A stretch of 54,025 nt of DNA from an uncultured Eubacteriales bacterium (GCA_902774265.1 CACYHR010000015.1:1-54025); one strand, 5' to 3'. Shown: positions 17,356 through 27,543, numbered from the stretch's first letter. A program made the numbers and translations. Notes: generated from the sequence alone by a model not told the origin.

Positions 17356-17417
17356 GAGTATACCACATCCAGTCGCATTTGCAAACATTTGTTCCTGTTT
17401 GACACCCGGATCGTAAT

Positions 17418-18260
17418 CTACGCTTCGATGAAGGCCTCTATCGCTTCTGCATCTTCGTAACCCTTGTGATACAGCTTTTTTATCATTTCAGGATCACGTG
17501 TCAGCGTTTTCATTCCGCCAATATCATCAGGTGCGATTATAAGAACTTTTCCTTTTGCTTCATACTGCTTCGCCAGCCAGAGCTCAGTATTGTAGATCAG
17601 TGCTCTCCTGCGCAAAGCCTCAGCAGCTTTTGGAAATTCACTGTTCATGACCGCGACTATCGTTCTGTCTTTTTTCGGATCCCTTACAAAATCATAAGGT
17701 CTGGTAAGAATGATCACTACTTTGTCGCAGCCGTCCTCAAAGCATTTCTCGAGCGGTATCGGATCCGACATTCCTCCGTCGTAATAGCCGGCACCGTTTA
17801 CATAATACGGTCTGTTCGCAGCAGGTACACAGCTCGACGCTTTAACAGCTCCGTAATCATCCTGATTCATGTCTGTTTTGTCAAAATAGCGCGGCTTGCC
17901 GCTGAAAGCATCTGTCGCTACTATTTTAAATTCCGCCGGGTTGGCCATCAGCGCCTCAAAGTCCAGAGGATATTCCCCTCCTGTGTTTGAGAGTGTTCCG
18001 TATCCGTAATCCAGATCAACAAAATTGCGTGTTTTAACATAATTCCGCAAACTCATTGACTCTTCACGCAAATCATAATCTGTATAAAAAACATAGTTTC
18101 GTCCGCGCTGTCCCGAGAGGTATGAGCAAAGGTTACCTGCTCCTGCCGACACACCTATGCAGTAATCGAACTTTATTCCGTTATCCATGCACCAGTCCAG
18201 AATACCGGCTCCATAGGAATCTCTCAGACCTCCGCCAACATCAATTACTCCTATTTTCAT
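17418..18260 (-). CDS. Patatin-like phospholipase family protein, 280 aa
   Basis: A cytosolic serine acyl hydrolase of the patatin/RssA type. The oxyanion loop is [11 protein letters not shown] (9-19), the nucleophile elbow is GVSAG with S38, and the Asp of the Ser-Asp dyad is in YYDGGMSDP. Closely similar proteins act on phospholipids or other acyl esters; the substrate is not known. There is no signal peptide. It stands alone, with terminators on both sides. Confidence 0.9.
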   Translation of the reverse strand: MKIGVIDVGGGLRDSYGAGILDWCMDNGIKFDYCIGVSAGAGNLCSYLSGQRGRNYVFYTDYDLREESMSLRNYVKTRNFVDLDYGYGTLSNTGGEYPLDFEALMANPAEFKIVATDAFSGKPRYFDKTDMNQDDYGAVKASSCVPAANRPYYVNGAGYYDGGMSDPIPLEKCFEDGCDKVVIILTRPYDFVRDPKKDRTIVAVMNSEFPKAAEALRRRALIYNTELWLAKQYEAKGKVLIIAPDDIGGMKTLTRDPEMIKKLYHKGYEDAEAIEAFIEA

Positions 18261-18323
18261 TTCTTTTTCTCCCCTGCATCCTCTGTTATCTGTTTTTTAT
18301 ATGCATTGAATTTTTTAATATAA

Positions 18324-18350
18324 CGGGAGACGGTCGATCACCGTCTCCCG
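18324..18350 (-). terminator. Terminator of the secreted lipase-like gene
   Basis: An 11-bp perfect GC-rich stem CGGGAGACGGT / ACCGTCTCCCG with a short loop; on the minus strand TTATATT follows. The T run is weak but the stem is strong. Confidence 0.65.
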
Positions 18351-18387
18351 AATCCGTTATTTGCCGAAGCAGTTATTCAGCCTTTCA

Positions 18388-21042
18388 TCACTTAACTTTA
18401 ACGCTCTTAACTGCTGACCAGTGTGAAACATATTTTACTGATGATGTTTTCTTTGCATTACGCACTCTTACGTAGTATTTAGTATCTTTTTTGAGGCCTT
18501 TTATCTTATATGATGTTTTCGATCTGGAAACAATTACGACTTTATATTTCTTGAAGCTCTTATATGTGCTGTACTGCACTTCAGTCCTGCTGAACTTTGC
18601 ACGCTGCTTAGCACTATGTTTCTTCCAGCTTACCGTTATAGACTTGCTTCCGGCCTTTGCTTTAAAGTTTTTGATCTTTGGTATTGAACTGCTGTATTTA
18701 GGATTTGTTCCCGGTACAGGATCTGATCCACCGCTTACGCTGATGCTGTATTCTGCGGCTGAAGGCAGTGCATATCCGCTTTCGCCCTCTGCTACAGCCG
18801 GAACATTCAGAATGACAGCCCCATCCTTATATGCATCAAGCACAGTCCAGTTATATTTGCTGTCCCTATTTACAACTCTGGCAATTTTGCCATCATACAC
18901 TGAGTACTCAGCAAGTTTAATATTCAGTTTGCTGTTTTTGCTTACTTTCAGTTCAACAGTGTAGCTGTTGTCCAGCGGCAGTCTGAGCCAGCCGCCATTA
19001 TCGCTCTTAGTGTAACCGATCCAGTCGTCTTTCCTCGAAAGAATCCGGCCGTTTTTAAAGATCGCAGCAGCAGAACCGTCTTCAGTCCTGACTATTCCTG
19101 CCACATCAACACCTTCAGGCTGATTAATATACACTCTTCTGTAACCGGAAAGCTGGCTATCAGTGTATCCTTCGTAATCATTGTATAAATCACATGCAGC
19201 CTCGACCCATGCCTGACCGCATTCGATATAGTGAAGTGTGTCGTAGCTGGTGGTATTGCCGATCAGTGTTGCAAGTTGCTTAAACTGTTCATTATTCGGA
19301 TCAAGAGGTCTTATACTGTCGCTCTGATATTCATTGTCAAACAAAGCATGTGATAATGTGTGCGACATGGCATTACCGGCTTCTTCAGTTGTCATGGAGC
19401 TAATTAATGCACTGTCCACACCCTGAGCAGTCAGCATCTCGTCCAGGGTCATTATGTATAATCTGGCACTTATCTTATTAATTGCCTTCTCAAAATTCTC
19501 GTCAACTGTTATTCCTCTTTTAAGGCTGTATTTCTGAGGTATTCCGTTCAGATCTGTTTTGATATCTGTATTTTCCACAAAATACAGTCTCCTGAGCAGC
19601 TTATATGCGGCGTCAGTTGCCTTCAGTCTGGCCACATCTTTGCGGAGATTTCCGTTTTCATCTTCTATTTTGTCTGCAAGCGCATTGAATGTACTCTCTA
19701 CGGCAGCATTGATTTCTGCATTTTTTAAAGCGCCGTTTTCAGCTTTCCTTTCAGCCAGAAAACTTATGTATGTTGACAGCACAAACGGTACGGCTGCTTT
19801 GGTTTTGAGTATAGTACCTGCATCCGGGAATCCGTATGATTTATAATACTTCATGAAATCAGAGAACGGATCCTGATAATTCTTATAGTATTCTTCTCTG
19901 ACATCTCCGCCGTCTTCATTGAACATTTTCACAATTGAATTCATAACACCGTCCAGGAATTGACCCTGATCGTATGGCAGATATGAATCATCGTCAACTG
20001 TCAGTGACAATTGACCTTTGAGCAAAGCTTTTAAATCAAGCTTCTTAGGAGCAAAGCTGTTCGGATCACCGCCATTGATATATGACTCATAATCGGATTC
20101 CGAGTGTACCTCCATCAGTCTGAGCGCATCTGCTGCGTTGACTCCGTCTCTCAGATCATGCAGCTGTCCTAACCATCCGAAGCTCATAAGTTCATTCGGC
20201 ATCCTGATAACTATATCCGAATCACTTATGATATTGTGGATAACATCGTATCTGTCTGCATCCAGATCCCTGGTATTAACCGCACTGCGGTACGGGCTGA
20301 ATGTATAGCAATAAATATCTGAATTTGTAACGCTTACGCTGCTGCCAAGAGCTGCGGCTGGGTTATCTACTACTTCTCCTGCCATAAGATTTGCCACACC
20401 GCCGCCGCGGCTGTAGCCGGCTATCCAGACCTTTAAGTCACCTTCGATGCCGAATTTTTTTATATAGTCTCTTGCAGCCTGCAGTGACTTTTCTTTTGTG
20501 TCATAAAAGTAAGCATAATCTCCCTTGTCATTTTCGGAGTGACTGGCTTTCATGACATTATAGAACTCAGCTTCAAGAGCACCGCTCTTAGGGAAAACCG
20601 CGAGAAGAGTATACTCTTTTCCGCTATCGCTTATCTTCTTGTGAGCGCAGATAGTCGGTGCTTTTGTCCCATCCGGCTTCACTTTATAATCTTCGTTTAC
20701 ATAAACATCCGAAAAACCGCAGTCCTCGAGGTATTCACATGCGTTCCGTGACATAGCTCTGTACTTTTCACTCTCGTCAGTATATCTGTGCGAGTTGTTT
20801 GTCGTACTCGCAGCAATTACAGACATGATTGCAAGATGCGGATTATACTGCGTCGGATCCGTTGTAAAAAGATCCTCATTAAAATAATCGACACCTATAT
20901 TGTCAGAGGATTGAAAGCAGACCTTCTTTACATTATTCAGATCGTTGTAATCTGTATCTCCTGCAAATGATGCCAAAGGAACGCTCGTAATCATTGACAT
21001 GACAAGCGCCAGCACCAGCAGTATAGAAATCTTTTTTTTCAT
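18388..21042 (-). CDS. Secreted lipase-like alpha/beta hydrolase with C-terminal Fn3 domain, 884 aa
   Basis: The start is at 21042 (MKKKISILLVLALVMSMITS), giving a typical Sec signal peptide cut after about residue 27 (FAG). Residues 60-330 look like a lipase: the elbow VWIAGYSRGGG places a nucleophile at S211, and it is followed by TFSPYRSAVN and a possible Asp in IISDSDIVI. A middle region of unknown fold follows. The last 100 residues form an Fn3 domain (IKNFKAKAGSKSITVSWKKH ... YYVRVRNAKK). No LPXTG or other anchor is seen, so it is probably released or held by charge. Its substrate is unknown. Confidence 0.75.
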   Translation of the reverse strand: MKKKISILLVLALVMSMITSVPLASFAGDTDYNDLNNVKKVCFQSSDNIGVDYFNEDLFTTDPTQYNPHLAIMSVIAASTTNNSHRYTDESEKYRAMSRNACEYLEDCGFSDVYVNEDYKVKPDGTKAPTICAHKKISDSGKEYTLLAVFPKSGALEAEFYNVMKASHSENDKGDYAYFYDTKEKSLQAARDYIKKFGIEGDLKVWIAGYSRGGGVANLMAGEVVDNPAAALGSSVSVTNSDIYCYTFSPYRSAVNTRDLDADRYDVIHNIISDSDIVIRMPNELMSFGWLGQLHDLRDGVNAADALRLMEVHSESDYESYINGGDPNSFAPKKLDLKALLKGQLSLTVDDDSYLPYDQGQFLDGVMNSIVKMFNEDGGDVREEYYKNYQDPFSDFMKYYKSYGFPDAGTILKTKAAVPFVLSTYISFLAERKAENGALKNAEINAAVESTFNALADKIEDENGNLRKDVARLKATDAAYKLLRRLYFVENTDIKTDLNGIPQKYSLKRGITVDENFEKAINKISARLYIMTLDEMLTAQGVDSALISSMTTEEAGNAMSHTLSHALFDNEYQSDSIRPLDPNNEQFKQLATLIGNTTSYDTLHYIECGQAWVEAACDLYNDYEGYTDSQLSGYRRVYINQPEGVDVAGIVRTEDGSAAAIFKNGRILSRKDDWIGYTKSDNGGWLRLPLDNSYTVELKVSKNSKLNIKLAEYSVYDGKIARVVNRDSKYNWTVLDAYKDGAVILNVPAVAEGESGYALPSAAEYSISVSGGSDPVPGTNPKYSSSIPKIKNFKAKAGSKSITVSWKKHSAKQRAKFSRTEVQYSTYKSFKKYKVVIVSRSKTSYKIKGLKKDTKYYVRVRNAKKTSSVKYVSHWSAVKSVKVK

Positions 21043-21238
21043 ATACAAACCTCTTCCCTTCTGTTTCATGTAATAACGACTTCCCCGATATCTTCTCATT
21101 CCCTTATTTTCAATGCAGTGAATAATTCTATGTATCCCGATCACCCGTGTATACCCTCGAGTGATTTATTCACTTGTTCAATAAAGGTTATTTTATTCTA
21201 AAAAGCCACTAAACGGAAGTATTTACTCATAATTTCTT

Positions 21239-21277
21239 AAAAAAAACGGAAGACGGATCCTGCGGATCCGTCTTTCT
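21239..21277 (-). terminator. Terminator of the MBG/Fn3 protein gene
   Basis: A 10-bp perfect stem (AGACGGATCC / GGATCCGTCT) with a 3-base loop is followed on the minus strand by TCCG and a run of eight T. Confidence 0.9.
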
Positions 21278-21328
21278 GTTATTCATTGTCTGATGACTGT
21301 TTTCAGATAATCAAAGCAATGTCTGATA

Positions 21329-23134
21329 TTATTTAGTTCTGAATTTTACAGTTTTTGACCATTCGCCCTTCAGTACTATATCATCTTCATCTTCTGGTGC
21401 GTCGATAGTACCGATAGCTCTGACTTTTACACTGTATGTTTTATGCTTACTGAGACCGGTAACATTACCATAGATATATCTGGTGGTGTCCTGAGGAATA
21501 GTTCCTTTATCGACAACATTGCCTTTTGCGTCTTTGATCAGATATGCATATTCGATTTTATCGAAATAGTCAGTCTTTGTTCTTCTGAATCTGAATTCAG
21601 CTCTTGTTCTGCCCTTCTTGGTTACCTTGAGCTGTGTAACTTTAGAAGGCGCAAGGATTGAAATCTCCTCATCTTCATCTTCATCAGCAGCTGCAGGAGC
21701 ACTTGCTATTGAAACATTAAGGCTTCCTTCGATTTCATTGTAGTTGTCGTTCTTAGGAATTACCTTGTACAGAACTCTATAAGGTGTGTCTATACCTGTC
21801 GCATCAGTTGCCTCTCTTGCTGTCGGAACAGCTTTGGACCACTTTGTTGTTTCCGGGCTTCCTGAATCAATCGCATATAATACTACTTTAGCGCCTACTG
21901 CTGTACCAGGATTGATCAGTTTCTGATAAGTATCATTGAATACAAGACCCTTCTTTGCAGTCGGCTCAACTATCCATTTCGGATTAGTCTTATCGATTGT
22001 AACATTCTTTTCAAGAACGATTCTGTCGTTGTTCTTGGAACCTCCGACGATTACAGTAAATTTATAAGATCCTACCGGCAGCAGAGTTACTCCCGGAACA
22101 AAGAGTCCGTTCTTTCCGCTTACTGTATTCTCATACTTTACTGTCATAGGTCCGAACTTCTTTACGGAATATACATTATGACCAGCACCGATAACAGGTA
22201 CTACGATAACCGGCATTCCATATTCACCTTTAGCGTCTTCATCAGTGATAATTTTCTTGGCTCTGAGATCAGTTAAAGTCTTTTCTAATTCTTCAGGACT
22301 GCTGAAGTCAATAGCATCCGGATCGATCTTAGCCAGTCCCTTGATATCCTTCAGGAATACAACATCAACAAAATTACCGTCATGTGCAGCATTTTTCTTG
22401 ATTTCAAAGTCAGCTGTTGCTGTAGTGACTTCTTCAAGATCTATTTCTTCGCCCTCGCCTACATACTTATAAAGATAAGCCTTAGCTCTGTAATGACCTG
22501 CATCCTTAGGCTTCTTAGCATCATACTTTGCATTTCTCTTGTCCAGTGAAAGATACTCGAATGCAACCATATAGGTTTTTCTATCGAATTCTGAACTACC
22601 ACCTATCTTCGCTACAGGTGATACAGTCTCACCATACCAGCAATCATCAACCGTAACAGTGAATCCAGTGATTGAGAAAGTTCCTGTCAGATTGCCAAGT
22701 ACCTGGTCTCCTATCTTCAGAGGGACAGTTACCTTATATGTTCCTACTTCTACAGGAGCTTTTGCAAGAGGTTCACCTTCTTCCGTGCTGTAAGCAATAG
22801 GTGCTCCGAATGTTGCATCAGGAGCTTTTTTGTTGATATCTGCCATAGGATATTCTTTAGATACAGCAGGTGCTCCAATCAGTTCAGCATCATAAGCCTT
22901 GCCATCATAGACCTTGTCCTGTGGGGCAGCTTCGAACCAGGTCCAGCCTGGTGATTCCGGACAATTATTATCAACACAGTGAACTCCCACCAAAGTACCA
23001 GGATAGGTCGTGTTATTAACTACCCAGCTGTGAACGTGTGCCGGTTCTTCAGCGAACGTTGTCATGGTGAACATGCCGCAGACAACGAGAACTGAAGCCA
23101 GCAAAGCAACAATTAGTTTAACTCTGTTCTTCAT
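21329..23134 (-). CDS. Secreted MBG/Fn3 domain surface protein, 601 aa
   Basis: The start at 23134 gives a Sec signal peptide (MKNRVKLIVALLASVLVVCG then TFAEEP). Residues about 60-160 and 170-270 look like MBG-type beta domains (VYDGKAYDAELIG, GTYKVTVPLKIGDQVLGN), and residues 490-600 look like an Fn3 domain (VTQLKVTKKGRTRAEFRFRR ... YSVKVRAIG). Two DxDE acidic runs separate the domains. Such proteins bind other cell-surface molecules or act as adhesins. No cell-wall sorting signal is visible at the C-terminus. Confidence 0.65.
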   Translation of the reverse strand: MKNRVKLIVALLASVLVVCGMFTMTTFAEEPAHVHSWVVNNTTYPGTLVGVHCVDNNCPESPGWTWFEAAPQDKVYDGKAYDAELIGAPAVSKEYPMADINKKAPDATFGAPIAYSTEEGEPLAKAPVEVGTYKVTVPLKIGDQVLGNLTGTFSITGFTVTVDDCWYGETVSPVAKIGGSSEFDRKTYMVAFEYLSLDKRNAKYDAKKPKDAGHYRAKAYLYKYVGEGEEIDLEEVTTATADFEIKKNAAHDGNFVDVVFLKDIKGLAKIDPDAIDFSSPEELEKTLTDLRAKKIITDEDAKGEYGMPVIVVPVIGAGHNVYSVKKFGPMTVKYENTVSGKNGLFVPGVTLLPVGSYKFTVIVGGSKNNDRIVLEKNVTIDKTNPKWIVEPTAKKGLVFNDTYQKLINPGTAVGAKVVLYAIDSGSPETTKWSKAVPTAREATDATGIDTPYRVLYKVIPKNDNYNEIEGSLNVSIASAPAAADEDEDEEISILAPSKVTQLKVTKKGRTRAEFRFRRTKTDYFDKIEYAYLIKDAKGNVVDKGTIPQDTTRYIYGNVTGLSKHKTYSVKVRAIGTIDAPEDEDDIVLKGEWSKTVKFRTK

Positions 23135-23241
23135 ATAGTTTTCTCCTTTCTTTATCCATATTGCGGCTTTGTTCAGCCACATATAATACCTGCGTATAAG
23201 ACTACGCATTTGTAATTGAATTATACGACAAAACTCTACAA

Positions 23242-23277
23242 AAATACAACAAAAACAGGCCAAAAATCAGCCTGTTT
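23242..23277 (-). terminator. Terminator after pspC
   Basis: An 8-bp stem (AAACAGGC / GCCTGTTT) is followed on the minus strand by TTTTTGTTG. Confidence 0.75.
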
Positions 23278-23313
23278 CTGAATGCATATTAAGCTTTGTA
23301 TGCAATTATCAGA

Positions 23314-23700
23314 TCATTCTGTCGGTTCATCCATATTGAACTCTACAATATCAGTTTCTTTTACTACTGGATCACTCTCTTTCACGCTGAAATTAACATC
23401 AGATCCTTCATTGGCTGCAGCATCTGCAGCAGTTACATCTGCATTCTCAAGCGGTTCGACATGAACATTCGGAGCCGGTCTTGCAGCTTCCTCAGCCATC
23501 TGAGCCTTTGCTATGCTCTCATTCGGCAGTATCAGCGCTCCTGCAATATAAAGAATGATGCCCGCACCGTAAAACCAGGTAACTACAAACCATACAATCC
23601 TTACGATAGTCGGATCGATCTCAAAATAGTCCGCGACTCCGGCGCATACACCTGCCAGCTTTTTATTTGTTTTAGATTTGTAAAGCTTCTTTCCGCCCAC
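23314..23700 (-). CDS. PspC-domain membrane protein, 128 aa
   Basis: A PspC domain at residues 1-60: KKLYKSKTNKKLAGVCAGVADYF, then a hydrophobic helix VRIVWFVVTWFYGAGIILYIAGAL. The C-terminal 60 residues are acidic and disordered. In other bacteria PspC is a membrane sensor for envelope stress. It is 4 bases downstream of the TelA gene, so it is co-transcribed with telA and xpaC. Confidence 0.85.
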   Translation of the reverse strand: MGGKKLYKSKTNKKLAGVCAGVADYFEIDPTIVRIVWFVVTWFYGAGIILYIAGALILPNESIAKAQMAEEAARPAPNVHVEPLENADVTAADAAANEGSDVNFSVKESDPVVKETDIVEFNMDEPTE

Positions 23701-23704
23701 TTAA

Positions 23705-24955
23705 TTACTTCCTTTCCATCTCCATCTCAGCCTGAAGCTCGCTTGCCGATTTGCCGGCTGTCGAAGCGACCTTGAGCATTTTCTGTTTGAGCTCATCTTC
23801 GATCCTGACGAGTTCCTTCTCAGCATTAGCTCTTGCAAGCTTACCGTCGGACTGGATCTGCTGTATTTCATCGAGTGCGCTGATCAGCTGCTGATTTGTA
23901 TGCTGCAGAGTCTCAAGATCAACTATACCTCTCTCGCTTGCCTTTGCGGTCTCAACCGAACTCATATGCAGGGCTTCGGCATTCTTTCTGAGCATCTCAT
24001 TCGTAGCCTCTGTGACCTTGTTCTGAGCATCAATAGCCTTCTGCGTATGATAATTGTTTAAAGCAAGCACCATCTGAGTCTTCCACATCGGGATGACATT
24101 GATGATGGTGGAGTGGATCTTTTCGGACATGATAGTGTCCGAATTCTGTACCATTCTGATTTCAGGCGCTGACTGCAGGCATACCGTCCTTGACAGCTCG
24201 AGATCGTAGAGCTTCTTTTCGAATCTCGTGATCATGTCCGCATAATCCTGTGCTGCCTGTGCATCTTCCGGCAGATTTGTTTCCATGGCTTTCTTTTGCA
24301 GTTCAGGCAGAGTCTCTGTTCTTGCCTTTTCGAGAGCCATCTTACCTGCCTCTATGTACATCGAAACTTCCTTGAAGTACAGTTTGTTCTTGTCGTAAAG
24401 CTTGTCGAGCTGAACGATGTCCTTTACAAGCTGCTGCTCATGCTCTTCAAGAAGCTTGATGAGTCTGTCGATATTTGCCTCTGTAGTGCTGTACTGTGCC
24501 TTAAGTCTGTCGAACTGCTTGTCCGCATTGTCAAAGAGTCCGGAGAAGAAACCTTTCTTTGGCTCTCCGTTGTGCTGCAGCTCTACCAGCAGCGACGAAA
24601 GAACCTGTCCTGTTTCTCCCATATCCTTGCCTCTGACGCTCTGCAGAGCTCCGTCTGCAAAATCAGATACCTTGCGCTGTGCGCTTGCACCATAGCTGAG
24701 TACAGCATTGCTGTCGGTGATATCTATCTTATCAGCTACTGCAGTGATCTGTCTCTGTTCTTCAGGAGTATATTTTGCAAGCGGGTTTTCCTCTTTCTTT
24801 GGCTCTTCCTTTATCGCTGTATCGACATCGAGTACAGGTGTGAGATCGATCTTTGCCGCTTCTTCGGCAACATCCTTAACTTCGTCGAATACAGCCTGCT
24901 GCATTTCCTGAGTGCCATCCTCGATCGTCTGTGGAGTAAGTTCAAAATCTGCCAT
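23705..24955 (-). CDS. telA: TelA-family toxic anion resistance protein, 416 aa
   Basis: A cytosolic helical protein of the TelA/KlaA family. It has long amphipathic helices with RVTVPL-free coiled-coil character, a central block LLVELQHNGEPKKGFFSGLFDNADKQF and helices with TLPELQKKAMETNLPED. The N-terminal acidic part (1-60) is divergent. TelA homologues are linked to tolerance to tellurite, cell-wall antimicrobials and other envelope stress in Firmicutes. It lies in a compact operon with XpaC (upstream) and PspC (downstream), a recurring pairing in Clostridia. The true physiological role is uncertain. Confidence 0.9.
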   Translation of the reverse strand: MADFELTPQTIEDGTQEMQQAVFDEVKDVAEEAAKIDLTPVLDVDTAIKEEPKKEENPLAKYTPEEQRQITAVADKIDITDSNAVLSYGASAQRKVSDFADGALQSVRGKDMGETGQVLSSLLVELQHNGEPKKGFFSGLFDNADKQFDRLKAQYSTTEANIDRLIKLLEEHEQQLVKDIVQLDKLYDKNKLYFKEVSMYIEAGKMALEKARTETLPELQKKAMETNLPEDAQAAQDYADMITRFEKKLYDLELSRTVCLQSAPEIRMVQNSDTIMSEKIHSTIINVIPMWKTQMVLALNNYHTQKAIDAQNKVTEATNEMLRKNAEALHMSSVETAKASERGIVDLETLQHTNQQLISALDEIQQIQSDGKLARANAEKELVRIEDELKQKMLKVASTAGKSASELQAEMEMERK

Positions 24956-25026
24956 ATCTACCTCCGTATCCGGCTCTCGCGGAGCCTTTCATCTTTTATT
25001 TACTTGAAAATTGTATATTTGCATCA

Positions 25027-26640
25027 CTACAGATCGAAATCCGAATCCAGCAGACCTTTGCTCGCAAGCGTAGTCTGCAGCATCTGGATATCTGTAGAAA
25101 TATCCATGAGTTCGCCTTCATGAAGCTTTTCGAGCAGGTTTTCAGATGCCTCTGTAACCGAATCTATCAGGCTTATCAGTTGTTTTTTGATATCGTTTGC
25201 CTGACGCTCGAGGCTGTTAGGGTCGAGATCTATTACCGGCTTATCAGGATCAGCAGCAGGCTTTTCCGCTCCGAATTTGCCGAGATCTGCGATCTTTTCG
25301 TTATATGCATCCGTAAGACGGACTACCTCAGGGTAATATTTCTCTCTGAAGTCCTTTACCTGATCGGTCAGTTCAGGTTCTTCCTCAACTCTCTGATCGA
25401 TCTTCTTTGTTATTGTTCTGAGGGTCTTGAGCCTGCTCTTGATCTCGCTGTCATCGGTCATAATGATCAGATCGTCTATGCTCTCAGGCAGTTTACCTTT
25501 CTCTCTCGCCGCCTGACGTCTCGCTTTCTTGCTGGCTGCTGCCGACTTTTCAGGATCTTCAATAGGAACTCCGTTCCTTGTCATCACAAGAAGTCTGTTC
25601 TCTACATCAAGATATGCTCCGGCAAAGAATCCGTCCGCGAGCATTTTCTGCATATCATCGATGACCTTGCTGACTGTGCAGTTCATCTTTTCCGCGATAT
25701 CATCGAGGGAGGTGTTGCCCTTCATATTGACGCTTGCTTCGTATGCGCGTATCTTCTTTGCCCTCTGAGTATTGCTGATCTTGAGTACTACTGCCAGAAC
25801 GCCCAGCACTCCGGCTACCGCCAGATATGTATATGTCTGTTCAGGAGTATTAGATTCCGCAAGCGCAGAGATTCCCGTCATCACCGCAAATATTGCAGAA
25901 AACATCGCGCCCCTGGATTTGCCGAGTCTCATCTTGTTTAGCTTTTTCTCACTCTTGCGTCTGGTGTACGACTGCATCGGAGTGGTATATGTCTGCTGAG
26001 CAGAGCTTCGTGTCTGAGTTGACTGCCCCGCAGTACGCTGTGTCCTCTGCGCAGACTGCGGCCTCTGTGCTCCTGTTTTTATCTCGCCGCTCCTGCTGCC
26101 TGTTGCAGGACCAGTGCTTCTTCTGCTGCTGCCTGCGCCCGCACTCCTACCTGACGCTGTTGTCTCAGGCATACCTCCTGTTCCGAAGAGTTCTCCGAAT
26201 ATACCGCCGCTTCCGTCTGCACCGGTAATCATATCCTCAAGATCCCGCATGGAGCTGATGGTTCCTTCGACAAACTGTCTGTTCTCGCCGTCTATCCCGA
26301 CCTCGTAATCGACGGAATTAGCCGCCATAACAAAAGATATGCTTTTTACTTCTGCCGGTATCCTGATAGTGGATTTAAAATTCTTCTTCTCGCCGCGTTT
26401 CCAGTTGCCGACATTGATCGTTGCTGAGCCCAGACTGCTGCCATCGGCTTTATTCACTACCCGGAGATTGTATGAAAATTTTACAAAATCATATCCCGTA
26501 TTGTTTACCACGGAGAAGCTGTAACTCACCTTGTTGTTATCGATACGTTCGGTCCTTGTCGTTGCCTTTGCACTTTCCCTGAAATCCGACTCGAACCATT
26601 CAAGCACATCTCTGCGTATATCTTCACTGTTATATGCCAT
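25027..26640 (-). CDS. XpaC-like protein with N-terminal extra domains, 537 aa
   Basis: The ATG at 26640 (MAYNSEDIRRDVLEWFES) lies in better context than the longer frame. Residues 1-115 form a beta-rich domain (VNNTGYDFVKFSYNLRVV, FKSTIRIPAEVKSISFVMAANS). Residues 140-225 are Gly/Ser/Thr/Gln-rich and disordered. Two hydrophobic segments follow (about 240-285), and the C-terminal part (370-535) has the helical character of XpaC/TelA-associated 5-bromo-4-chloroindolyl phosphate hydrolysis proteins. It may sense the envelope and pass a signal to TelA. It is upstream of telA by 71 bases. Confidence 0.7.
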   Translation of the reverse strand: MAYNSEDIRRDVLEWFESDFRESAKATTRTERIDNNKVSYSFSVVNNTGYDFVKFSYNLRVVNKADGSSLGSATINVGNWKRGEKKNFKSTIRIPAEVKSISFVMAANSVDYEVGIDGENRQFVEGTISSMRDLEDMITGADGSGGIFGELFGTGGMPETTASGRSAGAGSSRRSTGPATGSRSGEIKTGAQRPQSAQRTQRTAGQSTQTRSSAQQTYTTPMQSYTRRKSEKKLNKMRLGKSRGAMFSAIFAVMTGISALAESNTPEQTYTYLAVAGVLGVLAVVLKISNTQRAKKIRAYEASVNMKGNTSLDDIAEKMNCTVSKVIDDMQKMLADGFFAGAYLDVENRLLVMTRNGVPIEDPEKSAAASKKARRQAAREKGKLPESIDDLIIMTDDSEIKSRLKTLRTITKKIDQRVEEEPELTDQVKDFREKYYPEVVRLTDAYNEKIADLGKFGAEKPAADPDKPVIDLDPNSLERQANDIKKQLISLIDSVTEASENLLEKLHEGELMDISTDIQMLQTTLASKGLLDSDFDL

Positions 26641-26721
26641 TTCCACGTCCCTTTCTGTATGCATGCTGCCCGTCATAAGCGGGATGCTATACTCTTTGGA
26701 TTATAACATAAACGAGCGGCA

Positions 26722-27447
26722 TTATCTGTATTTCATCAGAAGACCGATGTTGTAGTTTTCGATCGAGTTAAGATAGTCAAGCGTAAAGCCGCTATCCGGA
26801 TAATACCAGCTTTTTGATTCATAATATCTCTGATAATCTTTATTCTTAAAGATATATCCGTTTCTTGCATATATCTCGTTTATCGCATCCTGTGCAAAGC
26901 TGTCCGTTACAGGTACTCCCGGCATTGAAGCTAGTGTTGACCGGATCTCATCCTTGCTTAATTTGCTGACCGAGGATTCAGGAAATACGAAGTCATCATC
27001 ATCAAATTCATAATACGGATCGAAATGAGCATCATATCTGTCATCATAATAATTGTTTATTATAGTAGTTCCTCCGGCGGTGTTCTCTTCGTCATCTTCG
27101 AAAACCGCCTCCTCTTCAACTGTCACTGTACAGGATGCCTCGTAACCGTCCTGTGTCGTGCAAATGATGTTGCAATTGCCCGCTGCATTAGCTGTAACAA
27201 GGCCCTCACTGTTTACGAGTGCGACATTCTCATCAGTAGAAGTCCATGTCAGTCTGACCTCGGGAGTTTTTCCGATGCCATTTTTGACCTGCGCAGTCAC
27301 TTTAAGATGCTCGCTCTCGCCTACGGCCATTTTAAGCGAATTGTAATTCAGACTGATACCCGTGACACTTTTGCAGCCGCTCAGTATAACGCTTATCGTC
27401 AGCAGTATAGTGAACATCATTAATGCGAAGCGAATATTGCGTCTCAT
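26722..27447 (-). CDS. Lipoprotein with Ig-like (BIG2) and YARHG domains, 241 aa
   Basis: The start at 27447 has GGAGGG 7 bases before it. A lipobox ILSGC (about residues 25-29) makes it a lipid-anchored protein on the outer face of the membrane. A BIG2-type domain follows (LTWTSTDENVALVNSEGLV, GNCNIICTTQDGYEA, about 55-105). An acidic linker comes next, and the C-terminal YARHG domain (INEIYARNGYIFKNKDYQRY) is a short domain common in Clostridia surface proteins. The function is unknown. Confidence 0.8.
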   Translation of the reverse strand: MRRNIRFALMMFTILLTISVILSGCKSVTGISLNYNSLKMAVGESEHLKVTAQVKNGIGKTPEVRLTWTSTDENVALVNSEGLVTANAAGNCNIICTTQDGYEASCTVTVEEEAVFEDDEENTAGGTTIINNYYDDRYDAHFDPYYEFDDDDFVFPESSVSKLSKDEIRSTLASMPGVPVTDSFAQDAINEIYARNGYIFKNKDYQRYYESKSWYYPDSGFTLDYLNSIENYNIGLLMKYR

Positions 27448-27543
27448 AATTATTCCCTCCATCATTTCCCTTTGTCTCTAATAATACACCATTTCTGCTG
27501 AAAAAAGTATATCTATCGGCCGTGATCGTGCTGTAAACAAAAC

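Noticed and set aside
17313-17362. uvrB leader attenuator with a TATACT promoter box at 17357-17362
   Set aside because: The hairpin would begin before the likely transcript start, so the stem would be incomplete. A terminator for the patatin-like gene is the simpler reading.
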